DNA of 64,000 nt from NCBI GenBank assembly GCA_015698045.1, contig BLAL01000291.1, positions 124,001-188,000 on the forward strand, read 5' to 3'. Within the stretch, counting starts at the first letter, position 1, and each line of letters begins with the position of its first letter. The stretch comes from Rhizophagus clarus. Taxonomy: Eukaryota > Glomeromycota > Glomeromycetes > Glomerales > Glomeraceae. Position numbers and translations under genes: made by a program. Below, piece after piece: positions 37,216-49,667 of this stretch. A model generated the notes under the pieces. It saw only the letters and a program-made list of their open reading frames with translations. It had not been told where the DNA came from and searched no databases.

Positions 37216-39169
37216 TTACACTGATCTCAAATTACTTAATGTTTCGGCTAAATGCTTGGATAAACCGACACAATTAGCCAACATCTCTGTAAGTTCTTGT
37301 TCATAAGCTGCGAAATAATGTAAATTTTTCCTTGAAATAGACAAATTTCTAAGTATCAAGGATGCTGTTAATGGAATCCCGAGAGCATCACCATTCATAT
37401 CTGATGACACATAAATTCTATGATTGATTATACCACTATTTTTACCATATTTATTCACAGGTTTCGCTGTCTTTACTTTACGTCTCTTTCCTTCTGGTTC
37501 GATCTCCGGCTCAACAGGAAAATGAGTTTTAACATGGGCAATAACGGCTAAATGATTTGGTGAACCATAAGGGAAACGTTTACAATCCATCCAGTGACAC
37601 TCATAAGTAATTTCTTGCTCCTTATTAATATGATCATTAAGCACATGATTATATAGATCAGTATCAATTTGAAACGTATCATTTTCACAATCAGTCCATC
37701 GACATCGATATGTGGGAACTAAATGAGTAGAATATGGATCAAATATTAACAATTAAATGTAACTGCATCTATTAAATAAAAATAAATCCATACCAGTTCC
37801 AGGTAATTCCTCAGGAAATCTTCTTCTTTTAATTCCTTGAATCATATACGTAGGTTTCAATTAAGAAAAATATAAAAAAATATACATATATAAATCTTGA
37901 TAATCAAGAGACTAAAAAAAATAGAAAGGATATTTTGATGCACCATCTGCTGTTGTTGTCATAATTGCAGAAGAATCTGGGAAAGCTACATTAACATTTT
38001 TAATAACATCTGCAGCTGGCATCATTGGTACGGATGAATTCGTGAATTGATCACGATAAGCATACCAAATATCTGTTTGTAAAACACCGTCTGATTTAGA
38101 TTCTTCATAATACTTTTTTAGCCTAATAAAAAAGAAATATACATATATTTTTATATTAGTAATCTTGAATTTTATTAGCTAGTAGACTTCTTACAAAAGC
38201 ATACCATTCTATTGTACGATGTGGTTCTGAAAATTTTTCAAATTCCCCATGAATTTGAAATGGATTTTTTTCGGGAAGTATTGGATTTTGCAGAAAATTT
38301 TCTTCGGTTGCTCCATATTTTAAAAAATTTATTAAAAGTCGCACTAAATTACCAGGCGCTGATTGAACTAATTTACAAGCTGATTCTTCATAAGTGGAAT
38401 AATGATAGAACCAATCCAATACAGCAATAATTAATTCATCATCATCATCAATTAATAAAAATTGAACTAAACGTTCCACCATGTCAGAATCGATTTCCCG
38501 CATGAACTCTACATTGTTTTCGTTAGAGGCTAAAAGTGTCAACGCTCGAATACTACGAATAATTAGGGCAGAATCATTGGAATAAGTAAACTTCGGTAAT
38601 GTTAAAAGAAGCTCTTCCCTTCCACTTTTCAGTATTATAAATTTACACATATTTTCTACGGTCTCCAAACAATGATATCTTAACTCTGAAAATCGAGTGA
38701 TTTCAGGCAGATTAAGTCCTTCAATAAGGAACCTTCGTAATGGCTTATAAGTAGCCATCATTTCAGCATTGTATTCCAAAAATGAAAGGTTTCGAAACAT
38801 CAGAAATATTTGCATTACACGCTTTAATTGTTCGATTCTTGCTAGTGAACTAAAATATTCTTTAATCGTAGATTCGATATAATCACCCATTTCTTTAATA
38901 TTCACATTAGCCAATTCCGTAAGTTTTCGCATATCCTTATAAAAAGGAGCCACGAATGTAAGAAGAATATCTATTAGCCCGGGAATTTTGTCCATGTAAA
39001 AAGTGATACTTTCATCTTCTGAAAGTTGTATCAATACTTCAAATGCCCAATCAATTTCATTAGGTAACTGAGATTTTAAAGCGAGCAGAATACGATTACT
39101 ATTTCCTCCACCCAAAAGAGAACCTGATAAGATTATTTGAAGTAAAATTTAAAAAACAAACTTTTGTGG

Positions 39170-39200
<31 letters not shown>

Positions 39201-40090
39201 TTATCATACCATGCTCTTCTTCTATTTCATCGTTGTCGAAAGTTTGATCCATTATAATACTATGTTGATCATAACTAGTATAGGATTGAACAGGTGTTCC
39301 AGGATCTAATTAATTTATTAGTAAAAAAAATTTAAATAAATTTTTAATAAAGCATATGATAATTTTATATGTATACCTTTTACACTTTGTAAACTTTGTA
39401 TAGTACGCATTGATTGTAGACTTTTCATATTGTCTTGTGAATTAACTCTTCTCGGTGGTGTAATATTTCCTTGAGGAGTAGCGGATGATAATTCTTGCGG
39501 TTGAGGAGTTGGAGGACCAGGTCGATGAGGTAGACCTCCGTAAGGAACCGGCTTACCCCAATGATTCTCTAGTTCATAAGCTTCCAAAAATCTAATATAA
39601 ACATTCTTCATCACGTAAGCACTGTTTGTACAAGTTTGAGGAAAATTGAAAGGTTCGCAAATTTTTTTCCACGCTTTCTCGGCACAAATTTTCTCACAAC
39701 CGCCGTTCGAAATCACCATTCGATAAATTTTGTAGAGATCCAACTTTTTGGAACCTAAAACAGGCTCTCTTTGTAAGGTAGTACTGATAGTAAAGTTGAT
39801 TTATCAAAAAATTTTCAAGTAAAAGTGTGAGATAGTTATGACTTTGAATATTAAAGGAAATAGATGGCTCATTGGAAACTTGTTTTCAGTAGGAAAATAA
39901 CTTTAGTTTCCAATTTTTACCCATGGGATTTATGAAACTCTTCTAAACTTTTCATGAAGGAAATATATTCGGGTGTTCGCTCAATGTTGTCTTCGATCGG
40001 TTTAATAGCGCGAGGCGCTAAAGCGCTATTGTCTCTTTGATTAAATTGAAAAGCCTCGATCGGTCTGCTTCCACGAGTACGTTTATTCAT
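37216..40090 (-). CDS. RSC9: ARID-domain chromatin remodelling subunit Rsc9/ARID2-like
   Basis: Subunit of the RSC/PBAF-type remodelling complex. Seven exons (40090-39921, 39783-39377, 39305-39210, 39123-38205, 38122-37944, 37835-37794, 37718-37216) give 771 residues. The ARID is at about 38-130 (TPEYISFMKSLEEFHK, KKLDLYKIYRMVISNGG, AWKKICEPFNFP). A long armadillo-like helical region follows (FLMFRNLSFLEYNAEMM). An RFX-like segment spans exons 4-5 (EWLKKYYEESKSDGVLQTDI, DVIKNVNVAFP), then two C2H2-like fingers (CRWTDC...H...H, CHWMDC...H...H). Exon 4 must end inside EW at 38205; reading on gives a false C-terminus YAFVRSLL. Two TCACGTGA sites lie upstream of the start. Confidence 0.9.
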
Positions 40091-40215
40091 TGTTTCGTAT
40101 AAAATGTATGAAATGAAATATCGAAGAAAAAAAAAAATAAAAAAGGTAATAGGGCGCGTATACCGGCAAACAAAAAAAATAGTCATCTTTCGCTTTCGAT
40201 ATACTATTATTAGAA

Positions 40216-40251
40216 TCACGTGAATGAATAGTTACTATAATAATCACGTGA
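40216..40251. promoter_or_regulatory. Two TCACGTGA sites in a direct repeat
   Basis: The 15-mer AATCACGTGAATGAA occurs at about 40214-40228 and 40242-40256, 28 bp apart and about 127 and 155 bp upstream of the Rsc9 ATG. Confidence 0.55.
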
Positions 40252-41296
40252 ATGAAATAGGTTACAAGTTACAACTTAATGACCTAAGATCATCATTGTT
40301 GAGCGAGTAATATATAATAAAATTAATAAATAAAAATCGTTTGACAACGATTTAATAATTGGAAAAAAAAAATTAATTTTTATTTATAGTTATAAATAAG
40401 GAATTTTATTTTATTTTTTTTTTTTAAAATCACTTTCGGGATAACAATCAAAATTATGATGACAACGAAACGCTTTCTTTCCTAATGAGGATATCAATTG
40501 TAAAAAAAAAAAAAAAATCCGGACGCAGTAAATTTTTTACTTAACAGTTGTTTTCTATAAATATCAAAGTTGTTTGTTTATAATCAAATTTAAAATTTTG
40601 GATAAGAAAAGAAAGACAAATTTATATGCAACAATTAATTAGAGAAAAAATTCCGATAAGAAAATGTTTGTTTTTTTAATACCGTAAATTAAAATTAACA
40701 TGTGCCCTTTTGGTGAAAGTTTTATGCCCAACTGAGACTCATAAAAAAAAAAATGTAAGTGATCTGTTTTCTTTTACAAATTAGGATTGGATTTGCCATC
40801 ATGTCGGTTTCGTCCGTAGTACAGCCGTTGTTAGAAAGGAAAAAAAAGTGGGGTAAATGATTTCGCATGACACAAATCGGGCGTACCAAGAAAATTCTAA
40901 CGTAAAATGTAAAAATTATTATTTGCGAAATCTGATGACGGCTTTAACTAACCTGGCATAGGATTCATTCCCGAAATTATAATTGTGAATCCACGCGGCG
41001 CAGGTATATTTTAAATAGTCACGTGCTATATTAAATTAGATAACATATTGAATGTTTATGTTTGTATGCGCGGTGAAAATGAAAGTAATATTACGAGCGA
41101 ATCAACAAGCTTTTATTTTATCACATTTTATTATCCTATGTAAATCATGATAGGGCTATTACAGTAATTACACTTTATATTTACACAAATTTAATAGCAT
41201 AGAAACACCGCATATATTGATTCAAGTAATTCTTTTCCGATAAAAGTTAATTTAGTGATTTGATGGGTGATTAATGGGGATTGTTTGTTTGTTCAA

Positions 41297-41409
<113 letters not shown>

Positions 41410-41520
41410 CATTTATTTATTTATTTATTTTCTTATTCCTTTGATTTCTTAACGCACTGTCCGCGTTTATTCCGTTATTATTAATTATTATATATATAGA
41501 GTAATATATATTTATAATAA

Positions 41521-41531
41521 ATAAATAAATA

Positions 41532-41569
<38 letters not shown>

Positions 41570-41725
41570 AATATATATACATAAATATATTTATGTACTG
41601 TACGTATGTATTTTATTATATGTATGTATTTATTTATTTATTTATTCTTTTTCACTTTTTTTTTTTGTTTCTTTTTATTTTCTTTTTTTTTTTTCTTTCT
41701 TTCTTTCTTTCTTTTTTTTTTTTTA
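41521..41725. repeat. Cluster of AT, TTTA and TTTC microsatellites
   Basis: Includes ATAAATAAATAA and (AT)n at 41518-41565, TATTTATTTATTTATT near 41627-41645 and (CTTT)n at 41690-41712. Confidence 0.8.
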
Positions 41726-43316
41726 CGGAATTTCCACATTTAATCCTTATCTTAAAAATTTATTTATAAATCTTGTCCAAATCAAGTTTTCAATCTTGTG
41801 ATGTAAATTATTCTTTTGAAGTTTAAAATTGTTTGTTGTTTCCCAGAAAAACATATCATCCGAATTTACTATAACTGTGAGCGATCGGAACGACGGATTG
41901 CGTACGGATAAGTAAAAAAAGGAAAAAAGAAAAAAAAAAAACAAAAAATGATCACAACATAATTAAAATTTTTAGTACAACTTTACAAGAAACAAACGTT
42001 TCATGTTAGTCATATCTGCACATCACACGAGGTAAAAAAAAACATGCAATTCATATATTATAATTTATTTGTTACGCTGGTTTGTATCACAATTACCAGA
42101 TTGCCTAGAACATCTTTAGGAGCCTATTACAACTATTAAATAAAATAAGTATATTTTTCTTTTAATTAAAAATACTTACTATCGTATCACCTTTACGCCC
42201 AAACTTTTTTCCAACCTTTTTAATTTTTCTTCTGTTTGTTACAATTAAAAAAAAAAGAAATTCTATTTTAATTTACATTTACAAAAAAAAAAAATAGACT
42301 CCATTTTCGCGCGTAAATGTAATAAGGATTGATCATCTTATGTAAATTAAGTATTAAGCGGGGAAAACCACCGTTGCGCGGTTTATCGGGTTTGTCCGTT
42401 TGATTTAGTACTATTCTTTTTTCATTCATTCATATAAATAACAAACAATAATTATCAAACAAGCAAATCAATCTCATTATGATATCAATTCCGGAAAAAA
42501 ACTATTGATTTTAGGCTTTGATTCGCTTAACTAGAAATGTGTGATACATATTTCTATTATAGCAAAGCATATGTTCAAATGCTATGTGATATTTATTTAT
42601 TTTTACTACGTGATAGTCCACAAAAATTAGCTACAAATTGTTTATTAAACTAAAAACATACTTATGATGTATTATTATTATTATTTATTTATTTATTTAT
42701 TTATTTTTATTTATTTATTTATTTATTTATTTTATTTATATTGTGTATATTATAATTTTTTAAACTATTTTTTTTTTTTTTTTTTTAACTTCCTTATCTT
42801 GAAGGAGTAGACACTGTATTAGTCAATAAATAAACAAATATTTAACAAACTTATATATAAATTTGGGTTGTTCAGCCATTACTTGATACATTCCGAATTC
42901 CGATTTTTTTTCAGTTTTTTTTTCTCTTATTATTTTTTTTTTTTTTTTATCTCACTTTTTTTGGTTGGGGTCAAAGTTTTTTTTTGTGTATTTATAACTT
43001 TTTTTTTTTTTATTTTCAAAAGTTTATTTATGCATATCATCCCCCTTAAAAAAAATTACTTCAACACGAAAAGTTTGTCTTCTCTTTGAATCAATTTTAT
43101 CTTGATTTTAAAAAAAAGACCCCCACTTCATCAATTTTTTTTTTCATTTTCGGCATATTTAATAATAATACTAATAATAAATAAATAAAAAAAAAAATTA
43201 TTTTATTTATTTTATAAAAAAAAAAAAAAAAAAATTATTATAAAAAAAAAAAATAATTATATAATAATATTTGGACTATATATATGACAAGGTTGTTATT
43301 TTTTAAATAAAACTAC

Positions 43317-45271
43317 ATGTCGCGGTACCCAAACGTTGGTAACGCTTCTTCCAACACTACAACTTATTCTACTTCAACTACTTCTATACCACAACCTTTG
43401 AATACTTCGCGTTTACGACACGAACGAGAAGAACATCAACCAACTGTTTCTTATCAGTCACCACGTGTTTCTTCTACAATGACTACACTTCCCACATTAC
43501 CTCCCATCAGTACACTTCCTTATGATAATTTTGGTCCTTATAAAAGTCCTTCAAGTGAACAATATCGTAACTCTCCTTCAACTCCTTACTCTGCTTCTTC
43601 TTCAACGTCCTCATTTACTTATTTACCTTCACCTCTTCCTCAACCATCAACTCCCACTCAAAATCCTCCATCACAACCACCTCATTCACAACCTTCATAT
43701 TATCAACAACATCAACAACAACAGCAGAGATCTCCACAAACTTCATATTATACTCAACCTGCTTATTCTTCTTATTCACAATATCCACAACAAAATTCTC
43801 CGAGTTCACAACCGTCACCACGTAGAACTACACAACAACTTCAACAGCATTATTCATCACAACAATCATCACCGATATATAGTTTACAAACATCCCCACA
43901 TCAACCTTCATCAACACAACAATCTCATACTCCGATACGTCCATTTCAAAGAAGTCACACCACACAAAATGTAATATCCGAACCTTTTGTAACTGTCACG
44001 CCCGAGCTAAATAATAGGCCTCCTAGACGAAGAAGACGTCCTCCATTTTCTTATTCATCACTTATCGCTCAGGCCATTTTAGATTCACCGGACAAACGAT
44101 TAACACTACGTGAAGTTTATCAGTGGATAATGGAAAGATATCCACAATTGTACAAAGCGGATGATACCGGTTGGCAGGTTAGTCAAAGGGCGCCAATCCC
44201 TTTCTTGGCCTAAAACTGGTTCTAGGGTAACCCCTGATTAATCACTATTATTATAAAAACTTGTTTAATTTTTTTAGTAATGTTTGTTCCATTTATTTTA
44301 ACTTGTGTTACCCAATTTTTTCTTTTTCTCTTTTTTTCCCACCCCCTTATTTTATTAATCTTGTAACAAACAAACAGAACACAATTCGTCATAATCTTTC
44401 ATTGAACAAGTGCTTTAAAAAGGTACCTCGATCAGATACCGAATTAGGTCATTCAACGTCATCATCTGCAGCAAGCAAGGGTAAAGGAGGTTATTGGACT
44501 ATAGACCCAGAATATATGTCTGCTTATCATGATGGCGTATTTGCCAGGGGCGGAGTACAAAAGCGTAGACCTGGTGAAGTACATCCAGGGATGGGTGGGC
44601 CAGGACTTGGTGATGATGATAGTGGCGGTAGTGATACTTCTCCATCGGAGAATAATAATATGGCGGGTAGATTAGTTGAAGTTGAAGATGATAATGAAAG
44701 TACTTATCATCATCATCCTCATCATATATTAAGTCATCAACAATATCATTATTCTTCCCATCATAATAGTAGTACTGGAGAACGAATACCTTTAACATTA
44801 ACGGTACCTTCTCCAGTAACTATTTCTTCTTCTACGTCTTTAATGACGCCCCCTTTATCATCAATATCTCAAAACAAAAAATTTTATGTTACGAAAAGAC
44901 ATTCATCTGAACCAAACTTTGCAAATTTGACTTCTCCTTCACCTTCAAATTATACTTCAAGTGTGAATGTGAATGCAAGCGGGTCAAACTCTGGAAGATG
45001 TGATGTATTTCATCTAACCGATACGACAGATGTAAGTAATCCTTCGTCAGATCATTCCAATTCGCATATAGATATATCTCCTTATTCCGTTGAATCAAGA
45101 AGTAGTGGACCAGTTTCTGAATGGAATATAAGTAGTGATTCATCAATTAAAAGAGAAGTTAAAATGGAAATTGATCAATATTATTATAATAATCACCCAG
45201 TTGTCGGTGAAATTAATTCGTCTAATTCGTCCGTGGCTGGTTCAATGAAGATCCGTAATTTACTGAATTAA
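43317..45271 (+). CDS. Forkhead transcription factor
   Basis: Two exons (43317-44177, 44378-45271) give 584 residues. The forkhead DNA-binding domain spans about 238-345 and is split by the intron: [37 protein letters not shown], then [18 protein letters not shown] (recognition helix) and [12 protein letters not shown]. The N-terminus is an S/T/Q/P-rich disordered region; the C-terminus has H-rich and S-rich low complexity and ends SMKIRNLLN. There is no FHA domain, so it is not Fkh1/2-type; subclass is not assigned. The intron is 200 nt, longer than most here. Fungal forkheads of this kind control cell-cycle, septation or morphogenesis genes; which one applies here is unknown. Confidence 0.92.
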
Positions 45272-46475
45272 TAATAGATTTACGTCATATAATCAATTAT
45301 ATGTACATACCAAATTTTTATTTCATGTGTTAATCATGTTAATTCGTCGTTTTCGGTTCACTTTTATGAAAAGCTATAAATTCATTTATCAAATTATTAA
45401 TTGTTTTTTAATCATCAACCTTTCGTTATTCGAATTAATCTTTACCTCATCTCTTTCGTGTTATCGCTTAAAAATTTATACTCGTATCTTTTTTTCAATT
45501 TAATTCTAAAAAAAAAAAAAAGAAAAAAAATTTCGTGTACATAAGATTTTTTTTTTTTACCTTATTAATTATTTTCCTCCTTTGTTTTTTATCAAATTAT
45601 TATTTTTTATTTATATATATATGTATATATATGTATATATATATATATATTTTTTCTTTTTTTTTTTTTTTTATTATCGGTTAAAAATGAATTAATGTTA
45701 GAACGAAAATAGACTTTTTTCTCTTAGACTCGAATATGCAAAAATCGTAAAAATTTTAATAAATTTAATAAATAAATTGGGTAAAAATTTTATTTATAAT
45801 TTTGAATTTTCATGTATGATATATGATATCAGATATATAAATATTTTTCTTAAATGACACCTGATAAAGTCTAAATGCTTTATTAGGCTAATTATTTATT
45901 GTTATTAAAAATAAAATTCATAAACGAATTCATTTTTTCTTTTTTTTTTTTTCGTTTTTTGGTTCTTCTTTTATTTAGCCAAATTAATATAATAAATAAT
46001 TTAATAGCAACACATCCTCTAATAATAACGATAAAGGGTGAACTTGGATGAAATATAATCATTTATGATGTTAAAATGTTCATTTCAAATGAAAAAATAA
46101 AAACGACGAAATCTTTTTTATCTAATTATGATCCGTGAACAAAGAAGGAAAAAAAATATATTAAAAAAACAAAGTAATTACATTCTGAAGGTAAGAGATG
46201 AAAATATTTAGACCTGGGATAAAGTAAAATGGGGAAATAAAAAAAGAATAGAATGTACAAAGAAATATATATATAATGAAAAAGTACCATATATATATAT
46301 ATATATATTTATAACGTAAAAGAAAATATGATACAAGTAGTGTAAAATTATACTACCAACCAATGATAATAGTACATTTATTTTCTCTGGGAAGTAAAAC
46401 AATAGCAATAAATAAAAACCTGTTTTGTTTCAATTTATCCCAATTCCAAAAGAAAATAAGAATTTTACCACAAAA
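45272..46475. other. Convergent 3' region of forkhead and bHLH genes
   Basis: 1.2 kb of A/T-rich sequence with T/A runs and an (AT)n block near 45610-45650. It probably contains long 3' UTRs; no gene was seen. Confidence 0.45.
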
Positions 46476-48568
46476 TTAAGATGTCGTGGATGGTGTATCT
46501 GTTTCACTAGAAAAATTAATATAAAATTGTATATAAGATATAGTTGCAAATATTCAAAAAAAAAAAAAAAGAAAGAAAAAAAAACCGATTAATCTTACTT
46601 GTTGTTACATCCTTTTAACACACTGAGTTGTTGTCTCAATGATTCAACTTCTTTAGCCATTTCATCTTGATTATGTTTAAGAGTGTTGATGAACTCAACG
46701 GCTAAAAAAAATAAAAAAAATTAGAATTTTAAATTTAATTAGTAAAATAATAAGAAGATTTTTACGAACCTTTACTCAAAATTTCCCACTTGCTTGTCTT
46801 TAAGCTTTTATCTACTGGTAATGAATCTCTAAGTTCGTCAAAAAGTTCTTTCATCTCTTTCCTCCTTTTACGTTCAGCCAACTTATGTGATATCCTCAAT
46901 TCAGGAGAACGGGAATATGGAGTTTCCTTTACAGGAGCCGGTTGTTGAATATATCCCGGATAATCATAGGCATAAGGATGGTATGAATGATGATGAGGTG
47001 GATAAACCTGCGCACGATAACGGTCAACGTCCATCGGCATGGCACCATCTTGTTGTATAGGATCGGAAAATCGAGAGGGAAAAGTCATTACTGGCATTGA
47101 AGCGCGACGAGCTAATATAGGAGCGCTAACTTCTTCTTGTACAATTTGGGATAAACGAGGGTTACTGAAAGGAGGATATGCGAGTGGAGGATCATTATGT
47201 TCAGAGAGATGGGTTTGTGATACACTGCTTGGTACTGAATGATCAGAAACATTATCATTATATTGAGGATGGATAGAACATGATTCAGCATGAGATTGTA
47301 AACTAGTGTTTACGTCTTGAACATTAAGTTTTGGCAACGAGCTATTTGACGAAATAAAAGATGATGGAGGAGCTGGTGGACTAGATGGAGCTGAGTAAGA
47401 ATTTCTACGATCATAAAGTGATAAACGCTGTATATTTGGATCTCCAACAGATTCTCGTCGTTTTACAGGATAATCATCTGGATTCATTTGATGACTTGGT
47501 ACTGGAACATTGATAACACTCTTTCGCTTTAATGGAGAAACGACTTCACCAACAGCAATAGAATGGCGTCGTGGTTGCAATTGTGCTTGAAACGCTGGAT
47601 TCATTAATGGACCAGGAAAACCATCCTTGATAGGACTTGCACTAGCACTAATAGATGGTAATGCATCCCTAAGTTTACGAGTTTCCATCGGTGAAAAAGA
47701 CTGCTCACTTTTAACTGAAGATGGACGCGAAAGAGATGATGAAGGGGAAGGTGGATATTGATCTGTCACAAATGATCCACGTCGCTCAGAAGAAATTGTG
47801 CCCGTAGATGGAAAGTTAATGTCAGGTTGCGAATACTGTCGTGCCAGTTCTGGATTTGGAACAGATAAATGAAGGGAAGGATCAGTAATTGAACCACGTC
47901 TTTGTGCAGTCAAATAAGGTGGTATAACGGAATGTTGAGGTTCAAGAGGTGCAAGTGAGCGAGAAGTAAATGGTTCTGTGGTCGGTGAAGGAATAGAGGG
48001 AGAAGGTGTCATATTATTTTGATCGGTTGGTGACGACTTGTATGACACATTATTATTTGTGTCATGAGGCGGAGTCGGATTAGGAAAAGAATATTTGGAT
48101 TCCAACATAGGAGCTTCCATAGACAATGGTGATGGTGAATGCGGACGATTCAAGGTAGGTTTTGATGATGTATACTGTGTATCTTTAATTAGTAATCAAA
48201 AAATTAATTAATTTTTGATTAAAAAGCCAAGATTTAGCAGTCATGATTAGCTGATTATTTTAAATTTTATCTTCATAAAAATCAATGCGTTTAAATATTT
48301 ATACCTATGACTTATACAATAATAAATATAGTAATTCTTATTTTTAATACAAAAATCTCATAAGCATGTATTATATTTTTAAAGTTGTACATTATTATCT
48401 GTATATTAACTTACTTTGAACAATTGAGTGGTTATTTGAAGAGGTACTGTTAGAAGAACCAGAGCCGTTATTATGATAAGACGATGTTATAGAATTATTA
48501 GATTGTTCGTAATTTTGGTTCAAAATCTGATGCGGACTTGGCAACTGAATTGCTTGAGTTGGCGACAT
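46476..48568 (-). CDS. bHLH transcription factor, class B (E-box CACGTG type)
   Basis: Four exons (48568-48415, 48182-46770, 46701-46599, 46506-46476) give 566 residues. The start is [10 protein letters not shown] at 48568. About 470 residues of S/P-rich disordered sequence with recurring RRGS/RRxS basophilic-kinase-like sites (RRGSIT, RRGSFV, RRESVG, RRASMP) precede the bHLH at about 478-540. The basic region [13 protein letters not shown] has H5-E9-R13 as in Max and Cbf1, predicting binding to CACGTG. Helix 1 is [11 protein letters not shown] and helix 2 [16 protein letters not shown], crossing an intron, then a short leucine-zipper-like helix ([16 protein letters not shown]). The last exon encodes only ten residues. 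The repeated RRxS sites suggest PKA control. Confidence 0.9.
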
Positions 48569-49667
48569 CCCGCTTATTATAAAGCGAATTTCTTATGCCG
48601 CGAACGAAATCGCTTAGGTATTATGCTTATTTTGCTACAAGTAAAAAAAAGTATATATAAATTTTTTTAAAAAAAATTTAATAGTGGTGCTAAAAATTTT
48701 CAGTTTTTTAAAAGCATTTGGGTTAACCTACATAAACTTGATAAAATTCTCAGAAACAAGGTACAAAAAGAAGTAAACTTCGTATTATACAAATAAAAAT
48801 TTATTATATCTCTTTACGTTGGGTCGGGAAATTCTATGTTATAAAAAAAAAATAATAATAATGAAAAAAGACTCAGTGATGAGCTGAAGGGGAAAAAAAC
48901 ATTTGCAAGAACTCTAGGCCTTTTGTTGATTGAAATACCCAACACTGCCCCACGAGGGACTTGTCAAATCAAATATTGAATAGATTCTATATTAGTTATC
49001 AAGTTCTGTATCTGTAAAAAAGCCATGAGTTCATAATGCTAAACATGTGGACACAGTAGGAATTGTGTACGAAGTGCCTACGACCCACTACCACAATTTC
49101 CACATTGAGTTATATTTTTGGCGTAGCTAAATATCGTGAGAATGGAAGTCATTAATTATTCTAAGATCACATGAAAAGGATATGTCGATATATAGATAAG
49201 GTACAGTATTATGGCATACATAATTATCATATGACTTTTATTCACAATTTCAAATTTTGCCCAAATTATTAATTTAATCATATAGTAAAATTCGAAATTT
49301 TCAGCCCGGACAATTTTAAACCTTAAATTATTACAACTTGAAAGATTAGTCTAAGTAAAATAAACCAATTTTATATTAATTTCTTTCAATTTTTTTTTTT
49401 TTTTTGTATATGATGTACATACACATACATACATAGCATAAATAAAATAAAATAAAATAAAATAAAAATAAAATAAAATAAATAATGTATATACTTGATC
49501 CACCAAAAGCAGTCTAAATCAAAAAAAAAAATAATTTCGATGGCTACGTTTACAAATTTATTCTACATTATAACAAAAAAAAAAAATATATATATATATA
49601 TTCGTGAATTATCAAATGTGAAAAGGAATTTAATACAAAATGTTATATAATTAAAGATTATAATTAT
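48569..49667. promoter_or_regulatory. bHLH promoter and kinesin 3' flank
   Basis: AT-rich, with (AAAATA)n-like tracts near 49435-49480. A small hairpin (GGAATTGTG ... CACAATTTCC) lies at 49058-49103. No coding frame was seen. Confidence 0.4.

Noticed and set aside
43522-43974. 150-residue frame rich in H, L, N, I
   Set aside because: Shadow of the Q/P/S-rich N-terminus of the forkhead gene.
49058-49103. Small hairpin GGAATTGTG/CACAATTTCC
   Set aside because: Stem of nine to ten bases with a mismatch and a long loop; not exceptional in 64 kb, and it has no context.
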